DNA from: a virus
Length of the DNA: 64,000 nucleotides
Strand: one strand, 5' to 3'
IMG/VR virus record: IMGVR_UViG_3300044733_003944
Coordinates: 1 to 64,000 of that record
Part shown: piece after piece, positions 42,535 through 50,198 of the stretch
Numbering within the stretch: the first letter of the stretch is position 1
Layout: every line of letters begins with the position of its first letter
Notes under the pieces: model-generated
What the model was told of the DNA's origin: nothing
Database searches by the model: none
The model's input: only the letters and a program-made list of their open reading frames with translations
Made by a program: the position numbers and the translations under genes

Positions 42535-43827
42535 ATGGAAAATTTAAAAGAACAACTTAACAGAATCAAATTATTATACAACTATAATTTGAACGAAACT
42601 TATGAAGAAAACAAAATTAAACAGTCGTCCAAAAACTATTTGAATGAGGCTGCTGCCGAGGCCCTAATCGCAGCCAAGGAGTTGGGGAACGCAGAAAGAG
42701 CCATCCTACATAATAGTTTAGAAACTGTAGTTGCCGATATAGGTGCAGTCACTATTAAAAATGAGAAAGGAATTTTTTCATCAACAAAAAATGTCGAAGA
42801 AATAGTGTTGGCGATGAAAGAAGGAAGAATTGCGGGTGCTGAGTTAGGTAATATTGGTAAGTCTCTCTTAAAAAGCCCGGCAACAAGCACAGAGATTAAA
42901 TCATTAGCAGCCGAACTGGTAACATCATTTCCATCTTTTGAACAAAAATATGGTATGTTAACAAGAGAACAAGCCGTAAACGAACTAATGAATGGTCCTG
43001 GAAAATATACAAAAGGTGAAGCAGAAACTCTTATGAATAAGTATAAGTCGAGAAAAAGTCGAGTTGATCCAATCGAGCCCCCTAAGACAGGTGAAGGACC
43101 GAAACCAAGTGAAGGACCGAAACCAAGTGAAGGACCGAAACCAAGTGAAGGACCTGTAAATCAAAATAATATCAACCTCAATATAACTAACCAAGTTCAA
43201 TCCGAGGGATTTAAAATTGCGGAAGAGTATGGACCTCACATGGATGATGCAGCAAGAAAAAGAAAATGGAAAGACTCTCAAGATTGGTTAAAAAATGACG
43301 AAAGAGGGTTTATGGAAGAATATAATAGAGTTAGTAAGGGATCAAGACTTAGAAGAGGTCTTAATTGGGGTCGAAAAATTATGTCTTGGGGAACTCTTTG
43401 GGGAATATTTAAAATTGCGGGAATAGGTCTAACTTTATGGGCCGTATATAGTTTATTTACAGATAGTGGATGGAAAGTTAAAGACGATGATAAAATAGAT
43501 GATGATGACGGCGGAGGCGGCGGCGGAGACGATGACGGAGGAGGTGGAGGATCACCTGATGACGACCAAAACCAAGGAGTGTTGATCGACGTTGATGGTA
43601 ATAAATATATAGAATGCACACCACCTTATTATAAGGGTTGTGTCGCTAAAAAAGGAAATGACGACATAAGAAAGGCTCAAGATTGTTTGGGTGTAACACC
43701 TAATGGTTTCTTTAATAAAGAAACAGAAGACGCATTATATAAAAAAATAAACAAGAAAAGTTTTAGTCCATCAGATATGCCATCGATATGTGCGACGAGT
43801 TATGGGGCTAGTAGATTCTCTTATTAA
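42535..43827 (+). CDS. tagged protein with membrane segment and peptidoglycan-binding-like C-terminus
   Basis: The 430-residue product begins MENLKEQLNRIKLLYNYNLN (EQIxRI-type tag). A helical domain is followed by three GEGPKPS-type repeats (43093-43146), a coil and one hydrophobic span near 298-312 (LWGIFKIAGIGLTLWAVYSL). An Asp/Gly-only linker precedes a C-terminal module with IRKAQDCLGVTPNGFFNKET, which resembles the PG_binding_1 repeat. The layout suits a protein that bridges membrane and cell wall during infection. It belongs to the operon from 41054 to 45605. Confidence 0.65.
   Translation: MENLKEQLNRIKLLYNYNLNETYEENKIKQSSKNYLNEAAAEALIAAKELGNAERAILHNSLETVVADIGAVTIKNEKGIFSSTKNVEEIVLAMKEGRIAGAELGNIGKSLLKSPATSTEIKSLAAELVTSFPSFEQKYGMLTREQAVNELMNGPGKYTKGEAETLMNKYKSRKSRVDPIEPPKTGEGPKPSEGPKPSEGPKPSEGPVNQNNINLNITNQVQSEGFKIAEEYGPHMDDAARKRKWKDSQDWLKNDERGFMEEYNRVSKGSRLRRGLNWGRKIMSWGTLWGIFKIAGIGLTLWAVYSLFTDSGWKVKDDDKIDDDDGGGGGGDDDGGGGGSPDDDQNQGVLIDVDGNKYIECTPPYYKGCVAKKGNDDIRKAQDCLGVTPNGFFNKETEDALYKKINKKSFSPSDMPSICATSYGASRFSY
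43093..43146 (+). repeat. three identical 18-base repeats
   Basis: Three exact units of GAAGGACCGAAACCAAGT lie in tandem inside the gene at 42535 and encode EGPKPS linkers. Confidence 0.9.
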
Positions 43828-43841
43828 AAAATATAAAAAAA

Positions 43842-45605
43842 ATGGATATTTCAAAAAAACTAACACAAATCCTATTAGAACAAGAAGCTAGTAAAGAAAC
43901 TAAAGGAGTTAATGTCTCCGATACAGGTAAAGTATTGCAAAATACTATTAATTTTTGCCAAGGTATATCTTTTCTAAAAGATAAGGCGATTAAGTCTATG
44001 AGTAGAACATCACCAAAAGATACAACTAGCGGACAACCATTAATGGCTAAATTCAAAGATGTTTATAACTCGGGTAAAGAAAGTGTTGCCTTTGCTTCCG
44101 GAGACGATGGTAGTGGAAATATTATAGTTGTTTTTGGTATGCAAGATCCGAACTTAACAGATCAAGCATTATTAGGATACAGAGTTACAACAGGAGCAGT
44201 TGCCGACAGGATAACTGACGGTATTGCAAAAGGGTGTCAATATTTACAAAAAATAGAAGATGTGGGACAAGCACAACTTTCGGCTTATGATAGATCTAGA
44301 CTTGATGCTTTTATTAAAAAACAAGGTGGTTTATTTACCTCAACTGATCCGAAAGATCCGTTGAACTATAGAGAATATAAAATGAAGAATCTCAAAGACG
44401 CTGACGGATTACCTTTATTACAAAGTCCAGGTGAAGGTATTGTTTGGAAAAAAGTCGAACAAGATCAAGGAACTATGGGTGATGTTGCAGGTGAAGTTGA
44501 TGACTTTATGAAAGAACAAGGATTTACAAAAAACAAACCAAAGGCAGGAACCGATGAAGCAAATTATGGGTTTTATCTAAAAGACGTTCAAGGAGATTTA
44601 CCATCATTAAGTATTGATCCTGATATCAGAAATACAGGAATATATTTCCCTGACCCAAGTTATACAAGTGAATACGGTGGTTCAGTTTTGACTCCTGATA
44701 GAAAGGCTTGTAAATCTGTAATTAAAAGACTTTACGATTGCAAAACAAAAACAAACAAAGCAGGATGTTCCGCAAATCTATTTAGAGATAAGTTTATTGC
44801 TCTTTCGTGTGGTGATAAAAACTTTATCGAAGGTCCTTTTGGAAAAGGAGATGAATATAAGGCAATTTTTTCAGATCCAGGTCCATACGGATTGGCAAAT
44901 CTAAACAGAGCAAGAGGTAAAGCGAAGTATTCTTCAATGACAGAATCTCTTAACAAAAAAATCAACAAAAGATTAAACGAAGATTTCAAAAGACTTTCTT
45001 TTAATAAAAAAAAAATTCAATTTGACAATCAACTAGTTGAGTCATTAGCAGATCAGTTGGTTGTAAGTGCATTATTCGACTTACAAAAAGATTTCAAAAA
45101 ATTCCAAAGATTGGATGAAAATGCAATAACCGATTTTCTATCTAGTGCTGGAAGTAAAGCTTTAGAAGGCGGAAAAAACTTAGTTAGTAATTTAGGAAGT
45201 AAATTGGGAACGGGTCTAAGTCAAGGATTTAAAGAGACGATCGCAAAAAAAATAATTGGCTGGGCAGGTTTCGACCCAAATGGTTATTTCGCTCTTTTAA
45301 TCGCTAATATTTTTGCAAATCTTGAATTTAAGGATTATATGAATTTTATTAGTGATTGTGAAAAGTTTAGTGAAATTATTACAAAATCAGCGTTAGAGGC
45401 GTGGTTAGATAAAGCAGTTGTATCAATGAAAGGTGGTGAAGCTGGAACTATATCAACTTTTGTTTATACGGCCCTAAAAAATACCGTAACTGAGGCAGCA
45501 GCAAACACACCAGCATTTAGAGCATTAGAAGGGATGGCAACCAAAATTGTTTGTGGAATTATAGAAGGTGTAAAAGAGAGCGGGATTATTACAAGTTTTT
45601 TCTAA
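43842..45605 (+). CDS. large tagged hypothetical protein
   Basis: The 587-residue product begins MDISKKLTQILLEQEASKE (tag with candidate cut L-L-E). It has a beta-rich first domain (GNIIVVFGMQDPNLTD), Cys pairs near 290-325 (CKSVIKRLYDCKTKTNKAGC) and a helical, partly hydrophobic C-terminal third (LLIANIFANLEFKDY; FVYTALKNTV). A second tag-like stretch (NKKINKRLNEDFKRL) lies near 375. I know no family. It is 14 bases downstream of the gene at 42535 and ends the operon. Confidence 0.65.
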   Translation: MDISKKLTQILLEQEASKETKGVNVSDTGKVLQNTINFCQGISFLKDKAIKSMSRTSPKDTTSGQPLMAKFKDVYNSGKESVAFASGDDGSGNIIVVFGMQDPNLTDQALLGYRVTTGAVADRITDGIAKGCQYLQKIEDVGQAQLSAYDRSRLDAFIKKQGGLFTSTDPKDPLNYREYKMKNLKDADGLPLLQSPGEGIVWKKVEQDQGTMGDVAGEVDDFMKEQGFTKNKPKAGTDEANYGFYLKDVQGDLPSLSIDPDIRNTGIYFPDPSYTSEYGGSVLTPDRKACKSVIKRLYDCKTKTNKAGCSANLFRDKFIALSCGDKNFIEGPFGKGDEYKAIFSDPGPYGLANLNRARGKAKYSSMTESLNKKINKRLNEDFKRLSFNKKKIQFDNQLVESLADQLVVSALFDLQKDFKKFQRLDENAITDFLSSAGSKALEGGKNLVSNLGSKLGTGLSQGFKETIAKKIIGWAGFDPNGYFALLIANIFANLEFKDYMNFISDCEKFSEIITKSALEAWLDKAVVSMKGGEAGTISTFVYTALKNTVTEAAANTPAFRALEGMATKIVCGIIEGVKESGIITSFF

Positions 45606-45610
45606 TTTTT

Positions 45611-45640
45611 TTGGTGGTATAGTTTTTTTGTTTATCTTTG
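45611..45640 (+). promoter_or_regulatory. host-type promoter
   Basis: TTG at 45611-45613 and TATCTTTG at 45633-45640 are 19 bases apart, in front of the ATG at 45658. Confidence 0.65.
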
Positions 45641-45657
45641 TATCAAATAATAGAAAA

Positions 45658-46401
45658 ATGAAAAATCCAATCAAAAGTTTAATTAGTGTTTTAGTTTTAT
45701 GTCTAATCGTTTTTTGTCTATTAAATGATAAAATGCAAATTGCCATTTTAGAAAAGGTAGAAAAAATATTCAAAACAGATTTATCCACACTCAAACAAAA
45801 TATCAAAAACGATGATTTATCGATTGGTGGTGGAAATACGGCCGAACCTTTTGATGAAAACAAATACAAATCTTATTCTGCCGAGTCGGTCGAGTATTTC
45901 AAGGAAATCGCTTTAGGTCGTGAATTTAAAAGTGATAGTGAAGTTCTTAAGCGTTGGGACAAGGACATGAAAATATATGTTGGAGGAAACACCAATGAAG
46001 TTTTGAATAGTGAGTTGGAACGAATTGTATTGGAATTGAACAACATAATTGATCCCATCAATATCGAAATCGTTTCTGATTCATCATTATCCAATATGTA
46101 TATTTATTTTGGATCTTACAAAGATTTTAGTTTGATTAAACCAAACATTGATTATGGATTACTAAAGTCAAATTGGGGTCTTTTTATAGTTAAACAAAAT
46201 TCAGGTTGTATGTATGTTGATATTCATAGGGCTAATGAACTCGAGCAAAAACATTTACTTCGTGAAGAATTAACACAATCTTTAGGTTTATGTGATGATT
46301 CTTACAAATATCCTGAAAGTATTTTTTATCAAGGTTGGACAACAACAACAGAATACGCACCGATTGATAGAGAACTAATTGACATGTTATACAATAATTA
46401 G
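45658..46401 (+). CDS. membrane-anchored DUF2927-like protein
   Basis: The 247-residue product has one N-terminal span (ISVLVLCLIVFCLL) and an extracytoplasmic domain. That domain holds WDKDMKIYVGG, then REELTQSLGLCDDS, SIFYQGWT and APIDRELIDMLY, which together look like the DUF2927 family, whose REELTQ-GL region resembles a zinc-protease-like helix without the second His. Function in the family is not established. A good host-type promoter precedes it, and the tRNA array begins 28 bases later. Confidence 0.7.
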   Translation: MKNPIKSLISVLVLCLIVFCLLNDKMQIAILEKVEKIFKTDLSTLKQNIKNDDLSIGGGNTAEPFDENKYKSYSAESVEYFKEIALGREFKSDSEVLKRWDKDMKIYVGGNTNEVLNSELERIVLELNNIIDPINIEIVSDSSLSNMYIYFGSYKDFSLIKPNIDYGLLKSNWGLFIVKQNSGCMYVDIHRANELEQKHLLREELTQSLGLCDDSYKYPESIFYQGWTTTTEYAPIDRELIDMLYNN

Positions 46402-46414
46402 TATATTTATAATA

Positions 46415-46428
46415 GTTCTTTGAATGTT
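46415..46428 (+). promoter_or_regulatory. boxA-like element before tRNA-Ser
   Basis: GTTCTTTGAATGTT lies directly before the first tRNA gene. The GTTCTTTGA core is repeated at 48462, 51529, 51760 (with one change), 62462 and, on the minus strand, at 63904-63918, each time at the head of a stable-RNA transcript. Confidence 0.55.
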
Positions 46429-46513
46429 AGAGGAGTGTCAGAGCGGTCGAATGAGGCGGTCTTGAAAACCGTTGATCTTTACGGATCCGGGGGTTCGAAT
46501 CCCTCCTCCTCTG
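46429..46513 (+). tRNA. tRNA-Ser(TGA)
   Basis: AGAGGAG pairs CTCCTCT, the anticodon loop CTTGAAA gives TGA, and a long variable arm and GGGGGTTCGAATCCC T-arm are present. The discriminator is G as in serine tRNAs. CCA is not encoded. Confidence 0.92.
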
Positions 46514-46528
46514 CAAAATGTGAAATAT

Positions 46529-46600
46529 GGGTCCATAGTTAAACGGATATAACCCTAGCCTTCTAAGCTTGTATTCCTGGTTCGATTCCAGGTGGACCTA
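46529..46600 (+). tRNA. tRNA-Arg(TCT)
   Basis: GGGTCCA pairs TGGACCT. The loop CTTCTAA reads TCT and the T-arm is CCTGGTTCGATTCCAGG. One mismatch occurs in the anticodon stem. Confidence 0.88.
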
Positions 46601-46663
46601 CTACTTTCCCATGAATTTCCCTGTGACAATTAGAACAAACTAAAATATATTTATATTAGTATT

Positions 46664-46777
46664 ATGGAAGACATACATCAACAAATTCACGAGGAGTTTA
46701 TTAACTCTGAAGATTATGATAAGTATCTTTATGATATTTATAATTATGAACCTCAACGAACAGATCCACAGGATTAA
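46664..46777 (+). CDS. small acidic protein
   Basis: A 37-codon frame (MEDIHQQIHEEFINSEDYDK) begins 5 bases after a TATTTATA-like box at 46648-46656. It overlaps the start of the acetyltransferase gene in another frame. It could be a genuine mini gene or only carry the upstream box. Confidence 0.4.
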   Translation: MEDIHQQIHEEFINSEDYDKYLYDIYNYEPQRTDPQD

Positions 46778-47216
46778 AAACTTGATGTATGAACAACCAC
46801 AAGTCCAAATTGTATATAAAGGTGATTTAGATGGATACTTTGGAAAAAACATTGAGTTAACGTCTCCTGATAATAATACTATTGGTTTTATCCATATATC
46901 CAAAATGAATGATGGTGAAAATTTAGATCTGAACTTCAATACTTTATATGACGAATCCAAGTTTCAAACCATTCCATTAAATTATGATAATTGTCTTTTT
47001 ATGCACACTTTAGAGGTGGATGAAAACCATAGAAAACAGGGACATGGGTCACACTTATTAGATTTGGCACATGAATTTGCAAAAAATAACGGATATAATT
47101 ATCTATCTTTTATTTCTGATAATGATAATGAAATTGCAAACAACATTTATCAAAAAAGAGGTTATAAGTCATTAAATTCTAATGACAATTCTAGTTTTTA
47201 TTTTGTTGAATTGTAA
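46746..47216 (+). CDS. tagged GNAT-family N-acetyltransferase
   Basis: The 156-residue product begins MNLNEQIHRIKNLMYEQ, an EQIxRI-type tag nearly equal to that at 17051. The body is a GNAT domain: TLEVDENHRKQGHGSHLLDL is the acetyl-CoA loop (about residues 85-104), followed by SDNDNEIANNIYQKRGYKSL. It should acetylate an unknown amine. The tag on an enzyme domain is notable, since it would send an acetyltransferase into the virion if the tag is a targeting signal. I start at 46746, next to a TATTTATAA box; the frame is open upstream. Confidence 0.8.
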   Translation: MNLNEQIHRIKNLMYEQPQVQIVYKGDLDGYFGKNIELTSPDNNTIGFIHISKMNDGENLDLNFNTLYDESKFQTIPLNYDNCLFMHTLEVDENHRKQGHGSHLLDLAHEFAKNNGYNYLSFISDNDNEIANNIYQKRGYKSLNSNDNSSFYFVEL

Positions 47217-47232
47217 AAATTACTTATCTTTA
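47203..47232 (+). promoter_or_regulatory. host-type promoter
   Basis: TTG at 47203-47205 and TATCTTTA at 47225-47232 are 19 bases apart, just before the ATG at 47237. Confidence 0.5.
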
Positions 47233-47236
47233 CAGT

Positions 47237-47734
47237 ATGACAAACAAATTACCATACGAAAAAACAGGAAATGCGATTAAAGGATATAGTGATTCTGCCA
47301 TCGCCAAAGGAGAAACAAATGATTGTGTTGTTAGAGCATTTGCATCTTCATTCGATGTGTCTTATGATTACGCTCACAAATACGTTGCAGATGAGTTTGG
47401 AAGAAAACCAAGAAAAGGAACTTACGGGACTATAACAACTCTTGTTAAAATGGCCGACAGTTTGATCAAGGTTAACGGTAAAAAAGTTTGTCCTCTTGGA
47501 GTAAGACACAACGATCATTTGTTAAGATCATTAATGTATGATGTTAAAGTAAAAGGTGAGACTAAAAAAAGAAACATGACCGTTGGAACATTTGTTAAAC
47601 AAAACCCAAAAGGAACTTTCTTTGTATTGGTTAGAAGACACGCTTTTACAATCAAAGACGGTGTTGTAATTGGAAACCCTGAAGATTCAATTAAAACAAA
47701 ACGACCTATGAGGTGTGCATTTGAGATAAAATAA
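47237..47734 (+). CDS. putative papain-fold cysteine protease
   Basis: The 165-residue product has NDCVVRAFA near residue 30 (candidate nucleophile Cys), RRHAFTI near 135 (His) and VVIGNP near 147 (Asn), in the order and spacing of small papain-like or C39-like cysteine proteases. This Cys...His...Asn set with G/N after the His is common in phage proteins of this size. Its target is unknown; host proteins or phage precursors are possible. It has its own host-type promoter. Confidence 0.65.
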   Translation: MTNKLPYEKTGNAIKGYSDSAIAKGETNDCVVRAFASSFDVSYDYAHKYVADEFGRKPRKGTYGTITTLVKMADSLIKVNGKKVCPLGVRHNDHLLRSLMYDVKVKGETKKRNMTVGTFVKQNPKGTFFVLVRRHAFTIKDGVVIGNPEDSIKTKRPMRCAFEIK

Positions 47735-47738
47735 TATT

Positions 47739-48119
47739 ATGAAAACAATTTTTATTACTCTTTTATTTTTTACCTTCATTGGTTATTCTCAACCTTTGAT
47801 GAGACAATATTCAAATATGGATTATCAGTCAATTGCGGAATCCAACTTTAAAAAAATAACCTTTAAACCAAAAAATGATTATGTTTATAAACTTGATTAT
47901 GGACAATTCCAATTGTCGGTAAGCACCAAATTAAAAAGGGTTCCCTTCCAGGATAAATTCTCTGATCTAACCGTGGACGATATTTTATTTGCAGGTTCTT
48001 ACGACATAAGGGCAAGATTTTACATATCTCCAAATGTTAAGGTGTTTCAACGAGCCTTTATCACAGGATTAAGTAATGGTCAAGTTTTTCATACGACAGG
48101 AGTTATAATAAAATTTTAG
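47739..48119 (+). CDS. secreted hypothetical protein
   Basis: The 126-residue product has a signal peptide (MKTIFITLLFFTFIGYSQ) and a beta-rich mature domain (YGQFQLSVSTKLKRVPFQ). It starts 4 bases after the protease gene, so the two are co-transcribed. It probably acts in the periplasm or at the surface; no family is recognised. Confidence 0.65.
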   Translation: MKTIFITLLFFTFIGYSQPLMRQYSNMDYQSIAESNFKKITFKPKNDYVYKLDYGQFQLSVSTKLKRVPFQDKFSDLTVDDILFAGSYDIRARFYISPNVKVFQRAFITGLSNGQVFHTTGVIIKF

Positions 48120-48127
48120 AAAAAAAC

Positions 48128-48157
48128 TTGTCAATTAAAAAAAGATTACTATATTTG
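48128..48157 (+). promoter_or_regulatory. host-type promoter of a short leader transcript
   Basis: TTGTCAA with TATATTTG 19 bases later is a strong Bacteroidota promoter. It drives a 34-codon frame and a terminator in front of the main tRNA group. Confidence 0.7.
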
Positions 48158-48203
48158 TAAAGAAATTGAAACTTTTTAAAAAAACGATATAATTATAATA
48201 AAA

Positions 48204-48308
48204 ATGAAAAATACACTCAAACATATGGTCAATTGTCTACCGAGCAATCAGTGGTCGTTTAGCTATATTACGCGAAATCAGTCGAGGGTATTTTCACTTA
48301 TGAGTTAA
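48204..48308 (+). CDS. possible 34-residue leader peptide
   Basis: The frame MKNTLKHMVNCLPSNQWSF... follows a strong promoter and ends 31 bases before a strong terminator. The unit promoter-mini frame-terminator recurs at 51296-51469. It could be a leader that controls read-through into the tRNAs or a small RNA. Confidence 0.4.
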   Translation: MKNTLKHMVNCLPSNQWSFSYITRNQSRVFSLMS

Positions 48309-48339
48309 AAACGTTTAACTAACATAATAAAAGGAATGT

Positions 48340-48371
48340 AAAACCCGAGACTTAAAAATCTCGGGTTTTTT
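48340..48371 (+). terminator. intrinsic terminator
   Basis: ACCCGAGA and TCTCGGGT form a perfect stem followed by TTTTTT, 10 bases before tRNA-Thr. It may be an attenuator or simply end the leader transcript. Confidence 0.85.
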
Positions 48372-48381
48372 GTTTTATATT

Positions 48382-48455
48382 GGCTCTGTAAGCATTGATG
48401 GCGATGCGTCTGACTTGTAATCAGAAGAAATCAGTTCGAATCTGGTACGGAGCTC
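48382..48455 (+). tRNA. tRNA-Thr(TGT)
   Basis: GGCTCTG pairs CGGAGCT. TCTGA-CTTGTAA-TCAGA gives anticodon TGT. The T-arm carries GTTCGAATC. CCA is not encoded. Confidence 0.88.
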
Positions 48456-48461
48456 AAAAAG

Positions 48462-48476
48462 GTTCTTTGACATATT
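48462..48476 (+). promoter_or_regulatory. boxA-like element
   Basis: GTTCTTTGACATATT lies between tRNA-Thr and tRNA-Gln and matches the elements at 51529 and 51760. Confidence 0.55.
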
Positions 48477-48488
48477 GGTTTCATAAAT

Positions 48489-48559
48489 TGTCTCGTAGCC
48501 TAAAGGCAGGGCACCGGATTTTGACTCCGGGTGTGTTGGTTCGAGTCCAGCCGAGACAA
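48489..48559 (+). tRNA. tRNA-Gln(TTG)
   Basis: TGTCTCG pairs CGAGACA. The stem CCGGA-TTTTGAC-TCCGG holds TTG. The T-arm is TTGGTTCGAGTCCAG. Confidence 0.92.
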
Positions 48560-48566
48560 CGATAAT

Positions 48567-48653
48567 GGAAGAGTAATCACAACGGCTTGTGACTCCGTCT
48601 TGAAAACGGCAGGTACTGAAAGGTATGGGGATCGACACCTCACTCTTCCTCCA
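48567..48653 (+). tRNA. tRNA-Ser(TGA), second copy
   Basis: GGAAGAG pairs CTCTTCC and CCA is encoded. CCGT-CTTGAAA-ACGG gives TGA, and the variable arm is long. It differs strongly from the first tRNA-Ser(TGA), and its T-loop ATCGACA is unusual. Confidence 0.8.
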
Positions 48654-48656
48654 TAT

Positions 48657-48729
48657 AGGGTAGTTGACTAATTGGTAAGTCACCACGTTTGGGACGTGGA
48701 CGATGCAAGTTCGAGTCTTGTCTACCCTA
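48657..48729 (+). tRNA. tRNA-Pro(TGG)
   Basis: AGGGTAG pairs CTACCCT. CCACG-TTTGGGA-CGTGG carries TGG. Confidence 0.93.
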
Positions 48730-48789
48730 CTATAAATAAACAAATAAAAAAACAAGTATCATGGAAAGTGACAAGTATGACAAACAAAA

Positions 48790-48862
48790 CCCCTCGTAGC
48801 TTAATCGGGAAAGCACCATACTTTTAATATGGGGAGAGTCGGATCGTAACCGGCCGGGGGGA
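48790..48862 (+). tRNA. tRNA-Lys(TTT)
   Basis: CCCCTCG pairs CGGGGGG. CCATA-CTTTTAA-TATGG gives TTT. The T-loop GATCGTA departs from the usual TTCGANT. Confidence 0.87.
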
Positions 48863-48934
48863 CAAAAAAAATTTAGTAAAACTGAGCGTTCATTACCAAA
48901 AAGTGGTTACTTTTGTTCTGAAAAACTAAAACAA

Positions 48935-49008
48935 GCACCTTTAGCTCAGCAGGTAGTAGCGGTTGTTTTACATACAACAGGTCACAGGTTCGATCCCTGT
49001 AGGGTGCA
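48935..49008 (+). tRNA. tRNA-Val(TAC)
   Basis: GCACCTT pairs AGGGTGC. GTTGT-TTTACAT-ACAAC gives TAC. Confidence 0.93.
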
Positions 49009-49071
49009 CGAGGAGACTGTTACTAATTCATAGACCTTATGTGGACGACGGTATCATAGAATTAGATTTTT

Positions 49072-49152
49072 GGGAGAGTTGAGCAATTGGTTGGCTCAGC
49101 AGACTGTAAATCTGTCGCGAAAGCCTTGGGGGTTCGAGTCCCTCCTCTCCCA
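49072..49152 (+). tRNA. tRNA-Tyr(GTA)
   Basis: GGGAGAG pairs CTCTCCC. CAGA-CTGTAAA-TCTG gives GTA, and the variable arm is long as in bacterial tyrosine tRNAs. Confidence 0.93.
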
Positions 49153-49156
49153 CACT

Positions 49157-49228
49157 GGACTGGTAGCTCAGAGGCAGAGCAAAACCCTGTTAAGGTTGAG
49201 GTCGAGATATCGTAATTCTCCCAGTCCG
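49157..49228 (+). tRNA. tRNA-Asn(GTT)
   Basis: GGACTGG pairs CCAGTCC with discriminator G. AACC-CTGTTAA-GGTT gives GTT. The T-arm is poorly conserved (AGATATCGTAATTCT). Confidence 0.85.
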
Positions 49229-49238
49229 CAAAAAACTA

Positions 49239-49315
49239 CGGCACATATACCCTCCGTCTGATACGCGGTTGAAAGGTTAATAGGTCCCATGTAGGTTCGA
49301 TTCCTACTGTGCCGA
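49239..49315 (+). tRNA. atypical tRNA, probable anticodon GAT (Ile)
   Basis: CGGCACA pairs TGTGCCG and the T-arm (GTAGGTTCGATTCCTAC) is perfect. The only good anticodon arm, CCGT-CTGATAC-GCGG, comes 7 bases after the acceptor, leaving no room for a D-arm, and about 22 bases separate it from the T-arm. It may be a D-armless or degenerate tRNA. Confidence 0.5.
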
Positions 49316-49319
49316 CTAC

Positions 49320-49403
49320 GGAAGATAAACCTTGATGGAGATAGGGTCCGCCTGCTAAGCGAGATGTACCTTCGGGTATTTGGTTCGATTCCAATGTCTT
49401 CCG
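49320..49403 (+). tRNA. tRNA-Ser(GCT)
   Basis: GGAAGAT pairs GTCTTCC with discriminator G. The loop CTGCTAA gives GCT, and a long variable arm (TACCTTCGGGTA) is present. Confidence 0.9.
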
Positions 49404-49428
49404 CAACTTATGACAAAAAATAATTCAT

Positions 49429-49782
49429 ATGAATGACAGATATAAAAAAATAGATGAAAAATCAAAAATAGTTACAGATGGATTGGGTTGTAAAATTGAC
49501 GATGGTATAAGAGAGTTAATTGTTTTACTTAATTATAATAACATCGGAACAACACAATCTTGTTGGGGACACAAAAATTGGGGTGAAAAATTTCCTTGGT
49601 TTGACATTAAGAATGAATATCATAAGAATATAGAAAACATTATTTTTGATTTAGAAATTGAATTTGAGAAACTTGGTGATGATACAATAAGATTTTACCC
49701 AAAGTGTAAAAAATTGATAAAGGGTAGAAAAGAGTTTAACAAGTTAAAAGACAAACTAAAACAAATTAGTAATTTTTTATAA
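49429..49782 (+). CDS. hypothetical protein with SCWGH motif
   Basis: The 117-residue product contains GIRELIVLLNYNNIGTTQSC followed by WGH. This resembles small bacterial and phage proteins with a T-x-x-SCxGH signature of unknown role. The rest is helical and charged. It sits inside the tRNA array, where small unrelated genes appear to have been inserted between tRNAs. Confidence 0.6.
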   Translation: MNDRYKKIDEKSKIVTDGLGCKIDDGIRELIVLLNYNNIGTTQSCWGHKNWGEKFPWFDIKNEYHKNIENIIFDLEIEFEKLGDDTIRFYPKCKKLIKGRKEFNKLKDKLKQISNFL

Positions 49783-49785
49783 TCT

Positions 49786-49855
49786 GCCGATAGGAAAGGT
49801 TTCCGGTCCGGGCTCATATCCTGGATGTCATTTGGTTCGATACCCTTTATCGGTA
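49786..49855 (+). tRNA. tRNA-Met(CAT)
   Basis: GCCGATA pairs TATCGGT. CCGGG-CTCATAT-CCTGG gives CAT. The T-stem pairs poorly (TTTGG/CCCTT), so it may be degenerate. The gene could also be a tRNA-Ile2 decoding AUA after modification. Confidence 0.65.
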
Positions 49856-49862
49856 CTACATG

Positions 49863-49935
49863 GTGTATGTAGCTCAGTTGGCAGAGTGCTTGATTGTGGG
49901 TCAAGAGGTCATGGGTTCGACCCCCATCATACACA
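49863..49935 (+). tRNA. tRNA-His(GTG)
   Basis: GTGTATG pairs CATACAC, preceded by an extra G. CTTGA-TTGTGGG-TCAAG gives GTG. Confidence 0.93.
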
Positions 49936-49941
49936 CAAAAT

Positions 49942-50014
49942 ACCTTCGTAGTTCAATTGAAAAGAACCTGTGACTACGGATCACAAGATGGGAGTTTGAG
50001 TCTCTCCGAAGGTA
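49942..50014 (+). tRNA. tRNA-Arg(ACG)
   Basis: ACCTTCG pairs CGAAGGT. TGTGA-CTACGGA-TCACA gives ACG, which should be edited to inosine by TadA. Confidence 0.9.
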
Positions 50015-50022
50015 CAATATTT

Positions 50023-50097
50023 GCGTCGTAGCTTATGGAAGCGGCAGGCCTCCAAAACCTCGCATAGACATGGGTTCGATTCCCTGACGACGCGCCA
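50023..50097 (+). tRNA. tRNA-Trp(CCA)
   Basis: GCGTCGT pairs ACGACGC with discriminator G and an encoded CCA. The loop CTCCAAA gives CCA; its stem has one mismatch. Confidence 0.88.
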
Positions 50098-50102
50098 AAT
50101 AA

Positions 50103-50175
50103 GGACCGGTAGCTCAGTTGGTAGAGCGCTAGACTGAAGATCTAGGCGTGGATGGTTCGATTCCGTCCCGGTCCA
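50103..50175 (+). tRNA. tRNA-Phe(GAA)
   Basis: GGACCGG pairs CCGGTCC. CTAGA-CTGAAGA-TCTAG gives GAA. Confidence 0.94.
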
Positions 50176-50198
50176 CAAACAATTAAAAAGGAGATAAA

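Noticed and set aside
43093-43146. Exact 18-base repeats as a CRISPR array
   Set aside because: There are no spacers; the repeats encode EGPKPS within a gene.
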